Assembly: GCA_039654915.1 (NCBI GenBank)
Contig: CM077598.1
Span: 69,902,041-69,966,040 of the forward strand
DNA length: 64,000 nt
Origin: Aquilaria yunnanensis
Taxonomy: Eukaryota; Streptophyta; Magnoliopsida; Malvales; Thymelaeaceae
Direction: 5' to 3'
Each line of letters opens with the position of its first letter. Positions within the stretch are counted from its first letter, which is position 1. The notes below the pieces were generated by a model. The model did not search any database and was not told where the DNA came from. It saw nothing but the letters and a program-made list of their open reading frames with translations. This document shows positions 41,116 to 52,861 of the stretch, piece by piece. The translations under genes and the position numbers were made by a program.

Positions 41116-43612
41116 CTATTGCTGAGCCTGAGCATCCAATACCTCCTCGACATTGGCATCCTTCTCTTGGATGGGAGCGTTCGGAGGCACGGGCACAACA
41201 GGCGGGAGGTTGAGGTACTTCAATTTCGACCACGTCCACCTAGGCTCTTGGCGGAAATCCAAAGCAGCCAGGAAGGAGAGGTCGAGTTCGGGGTGCCGAG
41301 AAAGGACTTGATGCCGAGCTAGAAAAAAACTGTCTTGATAAGATACTTTCTTCATCTGGTCGGATTAGTCCTTCTCGGCACTCAGAGTCTCCAGTACGGA
41401 GGTGAGCTCAGCAACCTTACTCTCGAGCTTCTTCTTCTTCTTCTTCTTGGCCTCCTTCTTCAATAGATCAACCTTGGCTTGGAGCTTGGCGTTCAAAGCA
41501 AGCGCCTTCATAAGGTTTTCAGCATCATTTGCCCTTTCCTTCCGAAGGGCATCGTTCTCCAAAGAGAGAATGGCATACTTTGTGCTGAGGTCCTCAACCT
41601 TGGCCGAAAAGTTGAGAAGGTGCTTCTTCTTACTCCCCCGAAGCTCTACCCAAAGATTCTCCACATCCTCCTTGGCGATTTTGTTCAATTTGCCATACAT
41701 GAGGACGTATTGGGCATAAAAATCCTTTGCCCTCTTCAGAGAATCCTCAGTCCGAGAGTGAACCTCAGACTACTTTGCCACCCAAGCTCGAAAATATCCG
41801 CTGTATGCGAGGAGCTGCAAAAAAGCAAGCCTCGAGTAAGGGTCAAAGGGAAACAAAAACTCAGAGGAAAATTTTTCTAAGTCCCCAAAGAAAGAAAAAA
41901 GAAATCTACCTAGGCTACGTGCTCACTCATACTCACCATGAAGATCTCCTCATTCGGGCATTCGGCGATGAGCGACTGAAAGGTGGAGTTCGTCAGCACG
42001 CCCTTCGCCAATTGGGGAGCCATCAACTGGCTGTCCTCGGAGCACAAGTTCATGTCCTCCGTGAAAGACTAGAAAGGCTCCCTCGGTACCTTGTCCTTCG
42101 GGATATGGCTATCCCAAAATGCCCTCTTATGGGCATGGGCCTCCACCCAAGGAGCAGGTGTCATCTCCTCTGCAAGATCACGCCGAAGTTCCATGAGTAC
42201 GTCATCCCTTAGCCATTCATCTACAAGATCCAAGATACCAAAAACACCAAGATTCTTAGAGGAATGGCTAAGGAACAAACCTGGTGGAACCTTAGTGACC
42301 ACATCCTCGGCCTTGTCCGCCTCATGAACTTCCCCGAGAATGTTTTTTCCTTTCCTTCGTTGGTTCTCCTCGAGCTCCTTAGCCGAAGTATCATCGACCA
42401 AAGTGTCAGCCGCAGCATCTAGACTCAAAGGTGTCTTGAGGATGGCAGGATCCGAAGGTGGATCGGCGTGGGCAGGAGACTGGGCAGGCGACTGATCCTG
42501 CACCTCCACGATTTCATTAGGGGGAGGGGGAAGGACGTCCCCTTTGACTTTCTTTGCCTTTGACTGCACCCCAGTAGTCTTCTTCCTCTTCGCAGACACC
42601 TTCTTCTACGTCTGCTCCCCCTTCTCAGCCTGACCAAGAAAAAGGGACTTATAGAACTCCGCAGTTTGATCACCCATCTCTGCAAAAGGAAAAAACATTA
42701 GTGTAGGTCCAAAAGGAATATAGGTACCAAAGCCTGGGAGACAACTTACTCTTAGCAAAAGCCTCGTATGAAATCTCGGCCCGGAGAAGCATCACCAACC
42801 ACGCCTTCTTTCCTAGAAGAGCAGGCATGAGCAGGTTCAAGTTGAACTTATGCTCGTGGATTACCCCCAGTTCCCGAAGGACCTATTCGGACATAACGTC
42901 CCACTTAATGGGAAAGGGGTATAAGGAACGCGGAGGGACCTCAGAGTCCCAAGCTGCAATGGCTTGAATGCATCTGTCAAGCTCGTCAAAATCTGCGGCC
43001 AACCCAGAGGTCAGTAGCTTCTGAGGGTCAACCATGTCAGTCTTCAACACCTCCGAAGCCCATCTGGTCGGAACGTAGCACCATCTTTTAGGAACTGACA
43101 GGAAAAAGAACTTTTTTTTGCCACCCCCACCAGCTGTCCTTCGTCCCAAAGGTAAAGGTGAACTTCTTGCTCTCGGATCCTCAAGGAAGCAAGAGGTAGA
43201 AGCCACCCTTCAGGACCGAGTAGACCTTATAGTATTGCATGAAGAAAATAAAATGGGGCCTTATCTTAAAGACCCCACACATGCAAAGAAAGGCATTAAA
43301 ATAAGAATAGGAGTTTGGAGGAAGCTGGTTCACGACAATCCCATGGAACCTGCAGAACTCACACACCACGCGCGGGGGAGGATACTGAAGACCAGCTTTC
43401 AGTTGCACTCGGTAAATGATGATCTCATCAGGATTGGCCATGTAACCATACATGCCCGAGATAGGTAATCTCGGGACAGCATAAGTAGGGAGATAGAATT
43501 TCGCTACCCAATTCTTCATTTTCTCCGAAGTAGTGCAGCATGGATGAGACTCAAGGGGGAGAAAACTCTCAGGAATAGGACGAACGGTCATCAGGGGAAC
43601 AGGGTTTGACAT
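41116..43612 (-). pseudogene. Antisense four-exon gene of element F (diverged aORF), broken
   Basis: Reading leftward: exon 1 43612-42750, exon 2 42679-42281, exon 3 42179-41910, exon 4 41814-41116, with GT-AG introns at positions matching the other three copies. Exon 1 keeps PIPESFLPLESHPCCTT and VVCEFCRFHGIVVNQLPPNSYSYFNAFLCMCGVF, but reads differently elsewhere. Exon 2 has a basic KRKKTTG stretch and then an acidic one. Exon 4 is a Lys/Glu coiled coil with a run of nine Lys codons (AAG-rich, 41429-41455), followed by SYQDSFFLARHQVLSRHP. Lesions include a stop after FYLLLP in exon 1, a frameshift close by, TAG or TGA in exons 2 and 3, and TAG as the last codon before the exon 3 donor. Confidence 0.75.
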
Positions 43613-44350
43613 TTCTCAAAGAGAAGAGAGGTAGCTTTGGGAAACCTAAAGAAAGAGAACCGAAGGACTTACAAAAAGAAAAAAAAGGCAAAACTTCAGA
43701 ACAAACGACTTTAAAAGGAAGGAAGAACTTCAGAAAGAAAGGCCCACCAATTTTGCCGAAGTCTGGATTCCTGGACACCGTCGTGAAGGGTTGCCGGAAA
43801 TTGATCCGCCGCTAGAATCGCTTCCGGAAGGAGAAAAAAGATGAGAGAGAGTTCTGGAGCAAACAAGAGCAAAGAGTGTGAAGGTCTGGGGCAAGAAGGG
43901 TTTATATAGGCCGAAGGGGGCAGGTGAAACATCGTCATTATTGCTCATCGAAGGTGAAGAGACACAATTGATGTAACCTACGTAACCGTTCACCACTCAT
44001 CAGTTGCCACGTGTAAGTTGACACGGGAAATGAGGGCATGACCCTGACAACTGGCAGACCTATATAACCCTATTCGAAGTAATGCGACCATCTGTATGCG
44101 AAGACAAAATGATTCACTAACAGAAAGGTCAGTGGAAGTACGCACCTCAGACGATGACCTCGGAAGAACAGCCAGGGACACCACTCAAACACCAGACGAA
44201 TTACCTTAGTAGAGCACCTTAGTTCGCCGAAGTTCCCTCCTGGGAAGAAAGAGACCTCGGATAGAAGCCCATCATGGTAACAAGACCAAGCATCGCTTGC
44301 CACAAAAAGGCTCCCGAAACTCCCCAAACCGAAGAAACATCTTCGGTTTC
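43613..44350 (-). promoter_or_regulatory. Upstream region and TATA box of the antisense gene of F
   Basis: TTTATATA at 43901-43908, read on the minus strand as TATATAAA and followed by CCCTTC, lies about 290 bp before the ATG at 43612. The surrounding sequence differs from that in B, C and E, but position and spacing agree. I see no gene in the rest of the interval. Confidence 0.5.
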
Positions 44351-44364
44351 CGAGGGGGGGCATG
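44351..44364 (+). other. Polypurine tract of element F
   Basis: CGAGGGGGGGCATG lies directly before the LTR start TGATAGCC, as in the other Tat-like elements. Confidence 0.8.
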
Positions 44365-45287
44365 TGATAGCCGAAGGGCTATCGCCCCCTGAAGGACTTC
44401 GCACGTGTGCACCACCCTTGGCCAGCGCACCACCTCCGGTTGAAATAGACATGAAAAAACCTCAGCAAAGAGAGGGCCACGGCACCCTCGGACAAGCCGG
44501 ATAGGCGCTACCCTCAGGAAACCCATGGGACCAACTTCGGTCAGAACGGGTCACCACCCTTCCCGAGGTTGACCTCCCGCCGACCTCATGTGCACAAAAC
44601 CACCTTCAGATACTCTTTAGGCCACCCTTGGAACGCGATCATGAAGTGCCATCATCAGGTACCTGAGCCTGACCTCGGGAGAGCCCAACCGAAGGTGCCT
44701 CGTACAAACAAGGAACCTCCCTCCAAAGGAGCTCACGTCCCCGAATGAGCTTTGTACTCCGAAGGAGTTCAGTCCCCCGAAAAGGCCACGTGGACATACA
44801 ACAAAATGGCTAAGGAGCCTCTAACACAAAATACTCGCACACGCCCCTGACACGGACACCCCTGTCACAGCACCCCCGCCGGCACCCTTGGTCGGAACGA
44901 CCTAAGGCCAGCTAGAGGAGCCCTCTGCAGAGGTATGCACTAAATCTGGCTGAACACATGTCACCATCTCAGCGGGCTATGTCAAACGGCCTTCTCCTTG
45001 CGCCCTCCTATAAAAACTTGCACAGTGCTTTCATAGGGACCAAGAGGAGGTAACAAGGAATTCTTGCTATACTCTGCTTACTATTCCCTTTCTCTACTCT
45101 CACAAAGTACTGACTTGGGCATCAGAGGCTCCTCCCCCAAAAAATACTTCGGGGAGCTCCTAACCCTTGCTTTTCTGAGTCCTTGCAGTCCTTCTTCCAC
45201 TAGAGGCCCCTCATCCAAGTGTTCCTTCACTGGAAGTTCCTGCTCCAGGCTCACCATGTTGCACAAAGAAGATGTAGAATGGTATCA
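44365..45287 (+). repeat. 3' LTR of element F
   Basis: 923 bp, TGATAGCC...GGTATCA. It starts with the hairpin GATAGCC-GAAG-GGCTATC and has a TATA-like TATAAAAA in CCTCCTATAAAAAC near 45010. Compared with the 5' LTR pieces it shows many substitutions, so F is old. It is followed by CCTTC, the start of the remaining G LTR. Confidence 0.9.
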
Positions 45288-48200
45288 CCTTCAAACTTGC
45301 AATTGATTGAAATTGAAGGCAAAAGGAAGCAATTGGAAGCAAACTAGAGCTACTTTTTGGATACTTCAGGGATCAAGCTTGATTTTTGGCCTATCCACTT
45401 TGGTAAGGGTTCTCTTGCTCTCAAGGACTATTTTCTACAATTTTCAAACATCCATGGAGCTAAGGCTAAGCTTGGAAGAGAGCCATGAGCTTGAGGAACC
45501 AAGCTTAGTGAGGGGAGTGCACTTATTGAAGGTTTTGTGACCTAGTGTGAAGTGCACAATGATGGAAGTAAAGTAAAGGTTTCTAGAGACAAAAAATTAG
45601 TACTAACTACTGTTAAAATCCTCCTAAGACCAAGCATTAGCTTGAGGAAGGCTTCCATAATGATTTGGTTATGTTTATTATGTGTTTTATGGACTAACTT
45701 ATGGTATATGTTGCTGCCACATTTCATGTGTCTGTTGTTTGTGTTTGGCAGCTGCATTTGGTTGCTATATCTTGTATATATGCATTGTGGTTTTTTTTTT
45801 TAGTGTCTTTGGATGCAGGTTTTAATGAGGGTTACATTGCCTACTGAATCCAAGTGCTACCCTTACTAAGTTGCTCAAAGAAACTTACTCCCCTCAATTC
45901 TTTCATTTCAGGTCCAGCTGACAGATCACCTTCAAACTAACCCTTTTTGTTTGATTTTTAATATGAAATTTCAGGTTCATGAACTTCCGTATGTCTAGTT
46001 ATGATCTGGAAAGTGTGGTTATTTTAGGAGCACATTTGGTATTTTTAATGGTGGTACTTATTGTGTTGTGCAGCAGCTGTCCAGCATCCTGTTCTGGAGT
46101 CCATTGTGTCTCAGGAACTCATGTAACTTAGGGTGTATTTTAGGTGATTTAAGACCATATTGTAGTGCATCTATGCATGTACATGTATTGTATGTAAAAT
46201 GAGACAAGTATGTGAACATTTGAGTAATGTTTTGGCTATGTAAGTGATGTGGTGCAAAGTTGTCTAAGTGTGAATGATGGGCAGCTTACTTGTAAATTCT
46301 ATTTTGACCGCATAAAGTTGTTAAAAGAAAAGGAATGTAATTCCTATGTGTAGTGGACATATATTGGATAGCCCTGGAGGGCTTTCCCCTTGTGAATGAA
46401 GTGTTTGCATGGTTTGGAAAAATTGTCTGGGCAAAATGGTCCAAAAGTTGCCAGAATTTTGACTCTGGACCTAAGGTTTAATATCTCCCTGTGTAGAATG
46501 AATCTTGGTATGAAATTTTGACCACACCTAGAGGACATCTAGAGGGTTAACTGAGATTTGGAATTTATGGATTTAGAGCCCGGTACCTAAAGATATGACG
46601 TTGCAAATTTGGCTAAGTTACTATTCATTTGGTCAGAATTTTGTAACCAAATTAAAAAATCCATAACTTGGTCCATAGGTGGGCTATTGATGTAAAAAAA
46701 AATTCCTTCATTTGATCTAAGCCTCTAATTGATAATTGAGCAAATAAAATAGGCAGTATATTGGTAGAATGATACACTTTATTAGTGGAAGTTATAGGTA
46801 CAGTGGCTGGTCACTCGAATCTAACAAGATTGCCTAATGTGTGGTAGCCAAGATTAAGACTTGTGCTAGTGTTTTCCTTCTTTGCTGCTATCGTGTGCAT
46901 GAAATGTGAATATTTGTGTGATGGTTGGACCAATATGCATGTGTTTACATAGCGCCAAAGAGGGCAACTTGGGTATGCACACTACGGGTAGTGTTCTGAT
47001 GGCCTACAGAACATTACCAATCCTGGGAGTCGAAATGCACAATTTTGGCACCATAATTGTGTTGGGTTTCGGGAGCCAAACAGCGCAGCGGAATTTAACC
47101 GAAACCCTCCAGGATCCAACTGAAACGGGGAAAACCGGGTGTTCAAAAATTTCATACCTAATTTTGGTTGAGACCTCTCACTCAACTGTAGAGTCGAATC
47201 ACAAAACCTGAACAGTTGATGTGTTCAGGCTCTCTATGGTATCCACACGAGCCTCTCAGGATCACCACGCTTCCACCACGTACCGGCAGATGCGTTTCTC
47301 TTGCACTCGCAGTGCTAGCTTGCGTCCTCCAAGGAACTGCAAGAGAAGAGTGCAGCTATCCTTTTGGGAGGCTAGGGCAAGGAGACCTGCGAATTTCTCA
47401 CTTAAAAGTTGTATTTATAGTGAGACTCAACTTCCAGGCCTAATGGGTTTCAAAGCCCTAATCCAATTAGGATTTAATTTTGGGCTTAATAATGGCTCAA
47501 CTCCTTGGCCCATTATTAATACAAAATTAAAGTGAAACCATAACCCAAATAATTAGCCCATGCACTCTAATGATCCAAATAGCTCTATGTGTGCAACCCA
47601 CTAGTCTCTTGCCATGTTGGCAATGATCATAAATCACATTTATGATCATAAGCAATGAGCGGTGTCTAGCAACACATCAGTGCTTCCCAAGTGACAAGAT
47701 TGTCGGTGAATCGACTAAACCTTTATGATCATCACCGATATATGCCATTGTCCCTTTGTCCAAGATATCAAGACTAAGCACGAGACATGGAATGTGTCAC
47801 TCTTGTATAGCCCAATCTTTGGTTTCTTGATTACCGAGTAGGCCAACTTAAACTGACGACATTGATATCATATATCAACTCATCGGAGCATGGCCATGCA
47901 TTTTCTAAGTCTTACTCTATCAAGGGGCCCAAAGATATCACTCCCGTTACATAGGAGGGACAAATCCCATCTTGATCATACAAATCCCTCCGCATGATAT
48001 GTGACATACCCAATGACCTCCTTCAAGTTCACTCAGTTACGAGCAACAAAGGAAAGTATCAAAGTATGTGACTCACATGTAGGGAACCTTGGTGATCTTA
48101 GGTCGAAGGACTACATATACCATGATCACTATAAGAATCACTTGTGGCACTCATATAACGATCCATGAAGTGTTCTCATGGTGGGTCGGTCTAGTACACA

Positions 48201-48509
48201 AGTTCTCCAACTTGTACCCATATGTAGTCATGTAGACTACATATCTCATATTAGTCTCCACATATGCTAGTCATTATGTATTATTGCAACCCGCTCCACA
48301 ATAATACTAGACTAGGGACGTTTAAGAATATCATTATTCTAGGGTTACAATTATGTTTATTACGTTACGCATAAATAAAACAACAAACAAAATTGCTGGA
48401 TTAATGCCTCAATAAAATATCATGACTCAATGTGAAAAAATACAATCATCTCATGATTGGCTTTTTGGGCACAACACTAACAAATTGGACTACCCTAGAG
48501 TGTGTAACA
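45288..48509 (+). repeat. 5' LTR of element G (5' truncated, split by D2)
   Basis: 45288-47059 matches 59002-60774 or so of the 3' LTR, and 48483-48509 is its last part, ending GTGTAACA. The first 693 bp of the LTR are missing: F's 3' LTR stands in their place. Scattered differences to the 3' LTR suggest an old insertion. I see no gene in it. Confidence 0.85.
47060..48482 (+). mobile_element. Solo LTR D2
   Basis: 1423 bp, TGTTGGGTTTCGGGAGCC...CAACACTAACA, with perfect AATTG duplications (47055-47059 and 48483-48487). It lies in the same orientation as D1, is nearly identical to it by eye, and carries the long form of the 10-bp hairpin (48220-48244). Confidence 0.9.
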
Positions 48510-48514
48510 GAAGT

Positions 48515-48526
48515 TGGTATCAGAGC
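48515..48526 (+). other. Primer binding site of element G
   Basis: TGGTATCAGAGC, five bases after the LTR end TAACA. This is the common site complementary to the 3' end of initiator methionine tRNA. Confidence 0.88.
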
Positions 48527-48672
48527 ATGGTTTATACATTTACGTAGCATATAGTTGCATTGCATGCGTCTACATATATGAACTCAGTTTGGTCAGCTGC
48601 TAGTGTCAAGTGCCATTAAAATACCTATGGCCATGCGTGTACATAAATGAATCATCAATGCTGGAAGTAAAC

Positions 48673-49736
48673 ATGGTTGCCACAAGGAGAGGGGAACCAC
48701 CCTGAGGGCCTCCTACTGATTCTGGGCAACAAAGAAATGGAAAGAATAGTGGGAATCAAGGGCAATAGGGGGTACCAAACCCTAAGATGCCTTAGGTTTG
48801 GTTAGAGCTTCAGCGGAACTTAGCTCTAATCAATGAAAACTTAGTAAGGCTTATTAAAGCATAACAGGAAGGAGTCCAAGGAGCTCCAGCAGAACCAGTT
48901 CAGGATGCACAGTAGGAACCAGAATAGGATGCTAGGAACACATCTGAATATGTTCCTTCTGGAAGCTTAGAAGACACAAATGATGAGACCGTTGAGGTGG
49001 AAGATGAGGATAGGAGAAATCCAAGAGGCAGAAGAATAAGATTTGAGATTGGTCAGGTGTCCAGGACCAATCCCTCAGTCTATGACCATTCCTCTACTAG
49101 GAATGAGATTGAGGAAGGCCATGAAAGAAGATCCAGGAGAAAATAGAGAGATCATAGAAAGCATCACCACGCAAAAGGCTCTCATAGATCTAGGAGAAAC
49201 AAATCAGAAGATCCAGAAGGCCTAGATGAAGTCAGACTGTTGGAGAGGTTCCAAGGCCTAAGACCTCCATAGTTTGATGGAAGAGCTAGGCCAGAGAGAG
49301 CTGAGGAGTGGTTAATCTTCATAGAAAAGATGTTTGAAAGAATGCGACTCAGCTCCACCAAGAAGGTGTCACTAGCTACTTACAACTTGGTAGGTAGTGC
49401 AGAAATGTGGTGGAGAAACACTAGAGATAGGTATTCTTTCTAGAAGGGCAAAAGGCCAGGAAGAGATATTGAGATGAGCTGGCCAGAGTTCACACAGCTG
49501 TTCCAGGAATAGTACATTAGTGATGCCATCAAGGATATGAAGAAAGCTGAATTTGATGCTCTAAGGCAGGACAACCTCAGTGTCCTAGAGTATGAGCACA
49601 AATTCAATCAGTTGGTGAGGTATGCTTCTCAATATCATGGATTGGAGGAATTGAAGGCTAAAAGATTTGTCAGTGGCCTAAAGTCAGAGATTAGAAAGGC
49701 TGTTAGACCTTTTGGAGCAGTTACATACTATGAAGT
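48673..49736 (+). pseudogene. gag of element G, N-terminal part, many stops
   Basis: From ATG 48673 (MVATRRGEPP) the frame can be followed through ten or more in-frame stops, mostly TAG and TGA, into the retrotransposon gag domain: EEWLIFIEKMFERMRLSSTKKVSLATYNLVGSAEMWWRNTRDRY, then MSWPEFTQLFQE, then FDALRQDNLSVLEYEHKFNQLVRYASQYHGLEELKAKRFVSGLK. It stops at the target copy GAAGT (49732-49736) of solo LTR H and continues beyond it. Confidence 0.82.
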
Positions 49737-52174
49737 TGACACGATCCCCCGTGCCCCTGCCCGGGATACCCTGTGAGCGTATGTCTCACGGTGGATTGTA
49801 ATTGGCTAGCTGAGTATGTGTCTGGATTAAATCCGATGCTACTAGTTGATTAACCTAAAAATCCAATATGTATGATCTTATGCTTTGACTTGGTTTATTA
49901 AAACCATAAAAGATTAAAACAAGAACTCGGCCGAGTAATTTCTGCACAAATATATACAAACTGCCAAAGCATATCAAAATCAACAATTTGTGTGGTTAAC
50001 TACACATAAACAACTCGTGAAAGCATTCATACAATGAAGTAACTAACGCTCCCACCCAAGAACAATCCTTAGTCAAGGACTCTTTATAACATAGATTATG
50101 GAGGCAAAAGAAAGTACTGTATCAAAATACAAGACTTTGCTGAGATCTCTTTACCCTAGGTCCCACTTTGGACACCCGTCCCAGTGGCGAGTCTCACAAA
50201 TCCTCTGCCAAGTGCTACTAGGCTCTGTAGCCAAAGGAAGAAACAAGTTAGTACTGCTACCTGACCAACAAACCAATTGAGCACTTAGGCAAACTAGAAA
50301 CTCAAGGTTTCTCAACTACCTTTCCTTTACACACCAGAAAGGTACTACCGCGATAATCCTCAACGATTATCCGGTCCAGCTACTCCAGGCTCTGCATAAC
50401 AAACAGGGAGTGAGAATTCAATAATTCTCAGTAAGGGGTCTTCCAAGTACCTGCAAGAAAAACCTAGGACTCTGGCTGCGAGCTCACACAGCATGAGGGT
50501 ACTAGTATATATGCATATAACCAGGTCCGTAGACCTCTCATCAAGTAGTCCTCCTCACCAGGCCAAGCGCAACCACTTAGCAACCTGGCAACCAGGCTAA
50601 GCGCAACCACTTAGCGACCTGGCACTCGGCCCAAGGGCGAACCTTAGCAAGCCACAAACAATCATAAGACCTCTCACCTAGTTGTTATGTAGGGGAATTA
50701 TGGTGGGACTTTGTAGACTAGGCTGCAGGGCCTCGTTGATGTAGACTAGATGAACAAGGTTTCACCTCGTGGCCTCGTGGCTATGGTACGGCTAGGCTGA
50801 TGAGGGTTTTAAACCTCTCACCTGAACTAGTGGTAGCTAATTATGTTCAAATGCAAAATAGTTTCCTTAAAAACTTGCCTCCACTTTGAGTTAATATAAA
50901 TATAAAACTGGGACAATTTAAGTGTTTTTAAAACATTGAGGTGATAGTACTCCCTCTTAGCTTCGATTGGAATCTTGAATCACCTCAATCGGACACCCGA
51001 GCGAAAAGTTATGCTGAAAACAAAACCGGGTGTCAGATGCTGTCTCGGCGCCGCGTCGCCACAGTTGTCCACGTTCAGAGACATTTTTACTGGATTGGCA
51101 ACGCGTCACTGGTTTCGACCTGAAATTGGCGACGCGTCTCCAATCTGCAGAAATGCAAAATTGGCGCGTTTTACTGCTATGAACTTTGGCAACCAATTAC
51201 ACATATCAAATATGCATAGAAAGCTACCAAATTTCATACACACAAAGTACATGTTGCAAGGAACATAACCAACTATCAAAAGCTAAGCTATGATGTCTTG
51301 TAACATCAAACAATTCCTCTCAATCCCGCTAGTCCACCATAATTCACCAAAACGTTTCCTCAATGCCTTAGCTAAAACCACTCGAATTTCTCAAGCAAAT
51401 CCAAGCTAATGGCATTCCATGAACTTAAAAACACAACTCCCTTACCTTAACGCCAAGAACCAAGCAAGAATCAAGCTCCTTTTCATTCAACCAAGCTCAC
51501 CCAAGTTCTACCTAATTCCAAACCAAAAACAAAGCTCTAAACATCAAATTCTTGCCTCCTAACCAAAACCCAAGCTTCCAATCAACCAAATACCAAGAAT
51601 TCAATCAAGATCACAACTCTTACCTCGTTCAAAAACAGGGGATGGAGAAAAACACCTCTCCAAGCCTCAAAAACACAGATTCAAGGTTGAAAATGCATCC
51701 TCCAAGCTTATACACCCTTAATTGCACCTCTTGACACCAAGATCACTTGATTCCAAGTTCAATTTGAGAGAGGAATGAGTGAGGCAAGCTTAAGAACATG
51801 TTAATGGCAACTTCTCCTCCTCTTTCCCTTCTTAAACCCTCACTTAACACCAAGATCACCAAGGTTTTAAGTTAAGTGCAATTAAGTCCCCCATCTTTGT
51901 AACTTAACAGTTCTTGATTAAATTCTTGTCTATTTGTCAAGTTTGAGTTATAGTTAAGAGTTAAGTACCAAAAATTCATTTTAAAACACTTGGGACTCGT
52001 CCCGGCTACTCAGGGTGCAAAATTATCATTTTGCCCCTGAACTTAGTTCAGAGCTTTATTCTTGTCGGAACTTAGTGAACTTCGGCAAACTTCTTTATTC
52101 TTGCTAAGTAAACTTAAATTAAACTTCTAAACTTAATTCAAAATTCTTTACCTTCCTCAAGAAGGGTCATAACA
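49737..52174 (-). mobile_element. Solo LTR H
   Basis: 2438 bp between perfect GAAGT repeats (49732-49736 and 52175-52179). The plus strand starts TGACACGATCCCC and ends GGGTCATAACA; on the minus strand it reads TGTTATGACCC...GTGTCA, the common look of plant Ty3/gypsy LTRs. It interrupts gag of G: codons for TYYEV on the left and VHKALLVEQEEYE on the right join when one duplication is removed. It has no internal domain. The strand is assigned from the TGTTATGACCC start and is a judgement. An AATCGGACACCCGAGCGAAA block lies near 50987. Confidence 0.85.
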
Positions 52175-52179
52175 GAAGT

Positions 52180-52861
52180 AGTGCATAAAGCTTTATTAGT
52201 AGAGCAAGAGGAGTATGAGATAAGTACTTTCACAGTGGACCAGGGGAAAGTAGTTAGGCAGAAGTCAAGCAGAAGAAGCCACCACATGGTAGGGGAATTG
52301 CCAAGAATTCTCATTTTGGTGGTAGGTGCAAGGTTAAGGGGAAGTTCCATGGCCTTAGGTGCCCTGAATGCAAGAAGTTTCATGGAAAGAAACCTTGCTA
52401 TTTTGACACCCAAGCATGTCTAAGATGTGGATCCATGGATCATTGGATCAAAGACTGCCCATAGGCTCAAAGGAGGCCAGAAGACCAAGGTCTAGTAAGG
52501 CCGATTGAGGCAGGACCTAGAGGGGGAGCACCTAGGGAGGGACAGCAGAGGCCAGTTCCTCCAGTGCCTCGACCTCCAGTGTAGAGAGCTGGCAGAGTGT
52601 TCTAAGTGGAGAGGCCAGAGACATCAGAGCAGGGAGGAACACTAAGAGTAACATTTACCTTAATGGTATCCTTGTTAGTGTTCTGTTTGATATTGGTGCA
52701 TCTGTGTCTATAGTGGCTAGGAAATTTGTTGAAGCCATGAAATTGCCTATTGAAATCATGCCTAGGATATCCTTAGTGAAAACAGCAGGTAGTCAATGTC
52801 TTTTCACTAATGACCTAGCTAAGGATTGTGAGCTAGTAGTAGGAAAGACTAAGGTTATGAC
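52180..52861 (+). pseudogene. gag end and protease start of element G
   Basis: VVHKALLVEQEEYE continues gag after H. A zinc knuckle C-x2-C-x4-H-x4-C lies at 52417-52458 (CLRCGSMDHWIKDC). A TAG follows directly after the knuckle. The protease comes next, with active site VLFDIGASVSIVARKF from about 52676, where the family has Asp-Thr/Ser-Gly-Ala and this copy reads Asp-Ile-Gly-Ala. It is cut by D3 at ATGAC (52857-52861). Confidence 0.82.

Larger units (their letters stand above)
23292..45287 (+). mobile_element. Tat-like Ty3/gypsy element F, host of nested element E
   Basis: This element reads left to right: truncated 5' LTR (23292-23985, resuming 35022-35144 beyond element E), primer site, gag, protease, RT, RNase H, integrase (to 40637), spacer, antisense gene (43612-41116 on the minus strand), polypurine tract and 3' LTR (44365-45287). 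It has the same plan as B, C and E but is clearly a different subfamily: its LTR, spacer and antisense protein align only in part with theirs. It was inserted in the 5' LTR of G; CCTTC at 45288-45292 would be the right target copy, and the left one is deleted. Many stops and frameshifts and clearly diverged LTRs make it an old copy. Confidence 0.85.

Noticed and set aside
45288..47059. A host gene in the A/T-rich stretch after F
   Set aside because: The whole stretch is repeated at 59002-60774 as the LTR of G, and the short frames have no domain.
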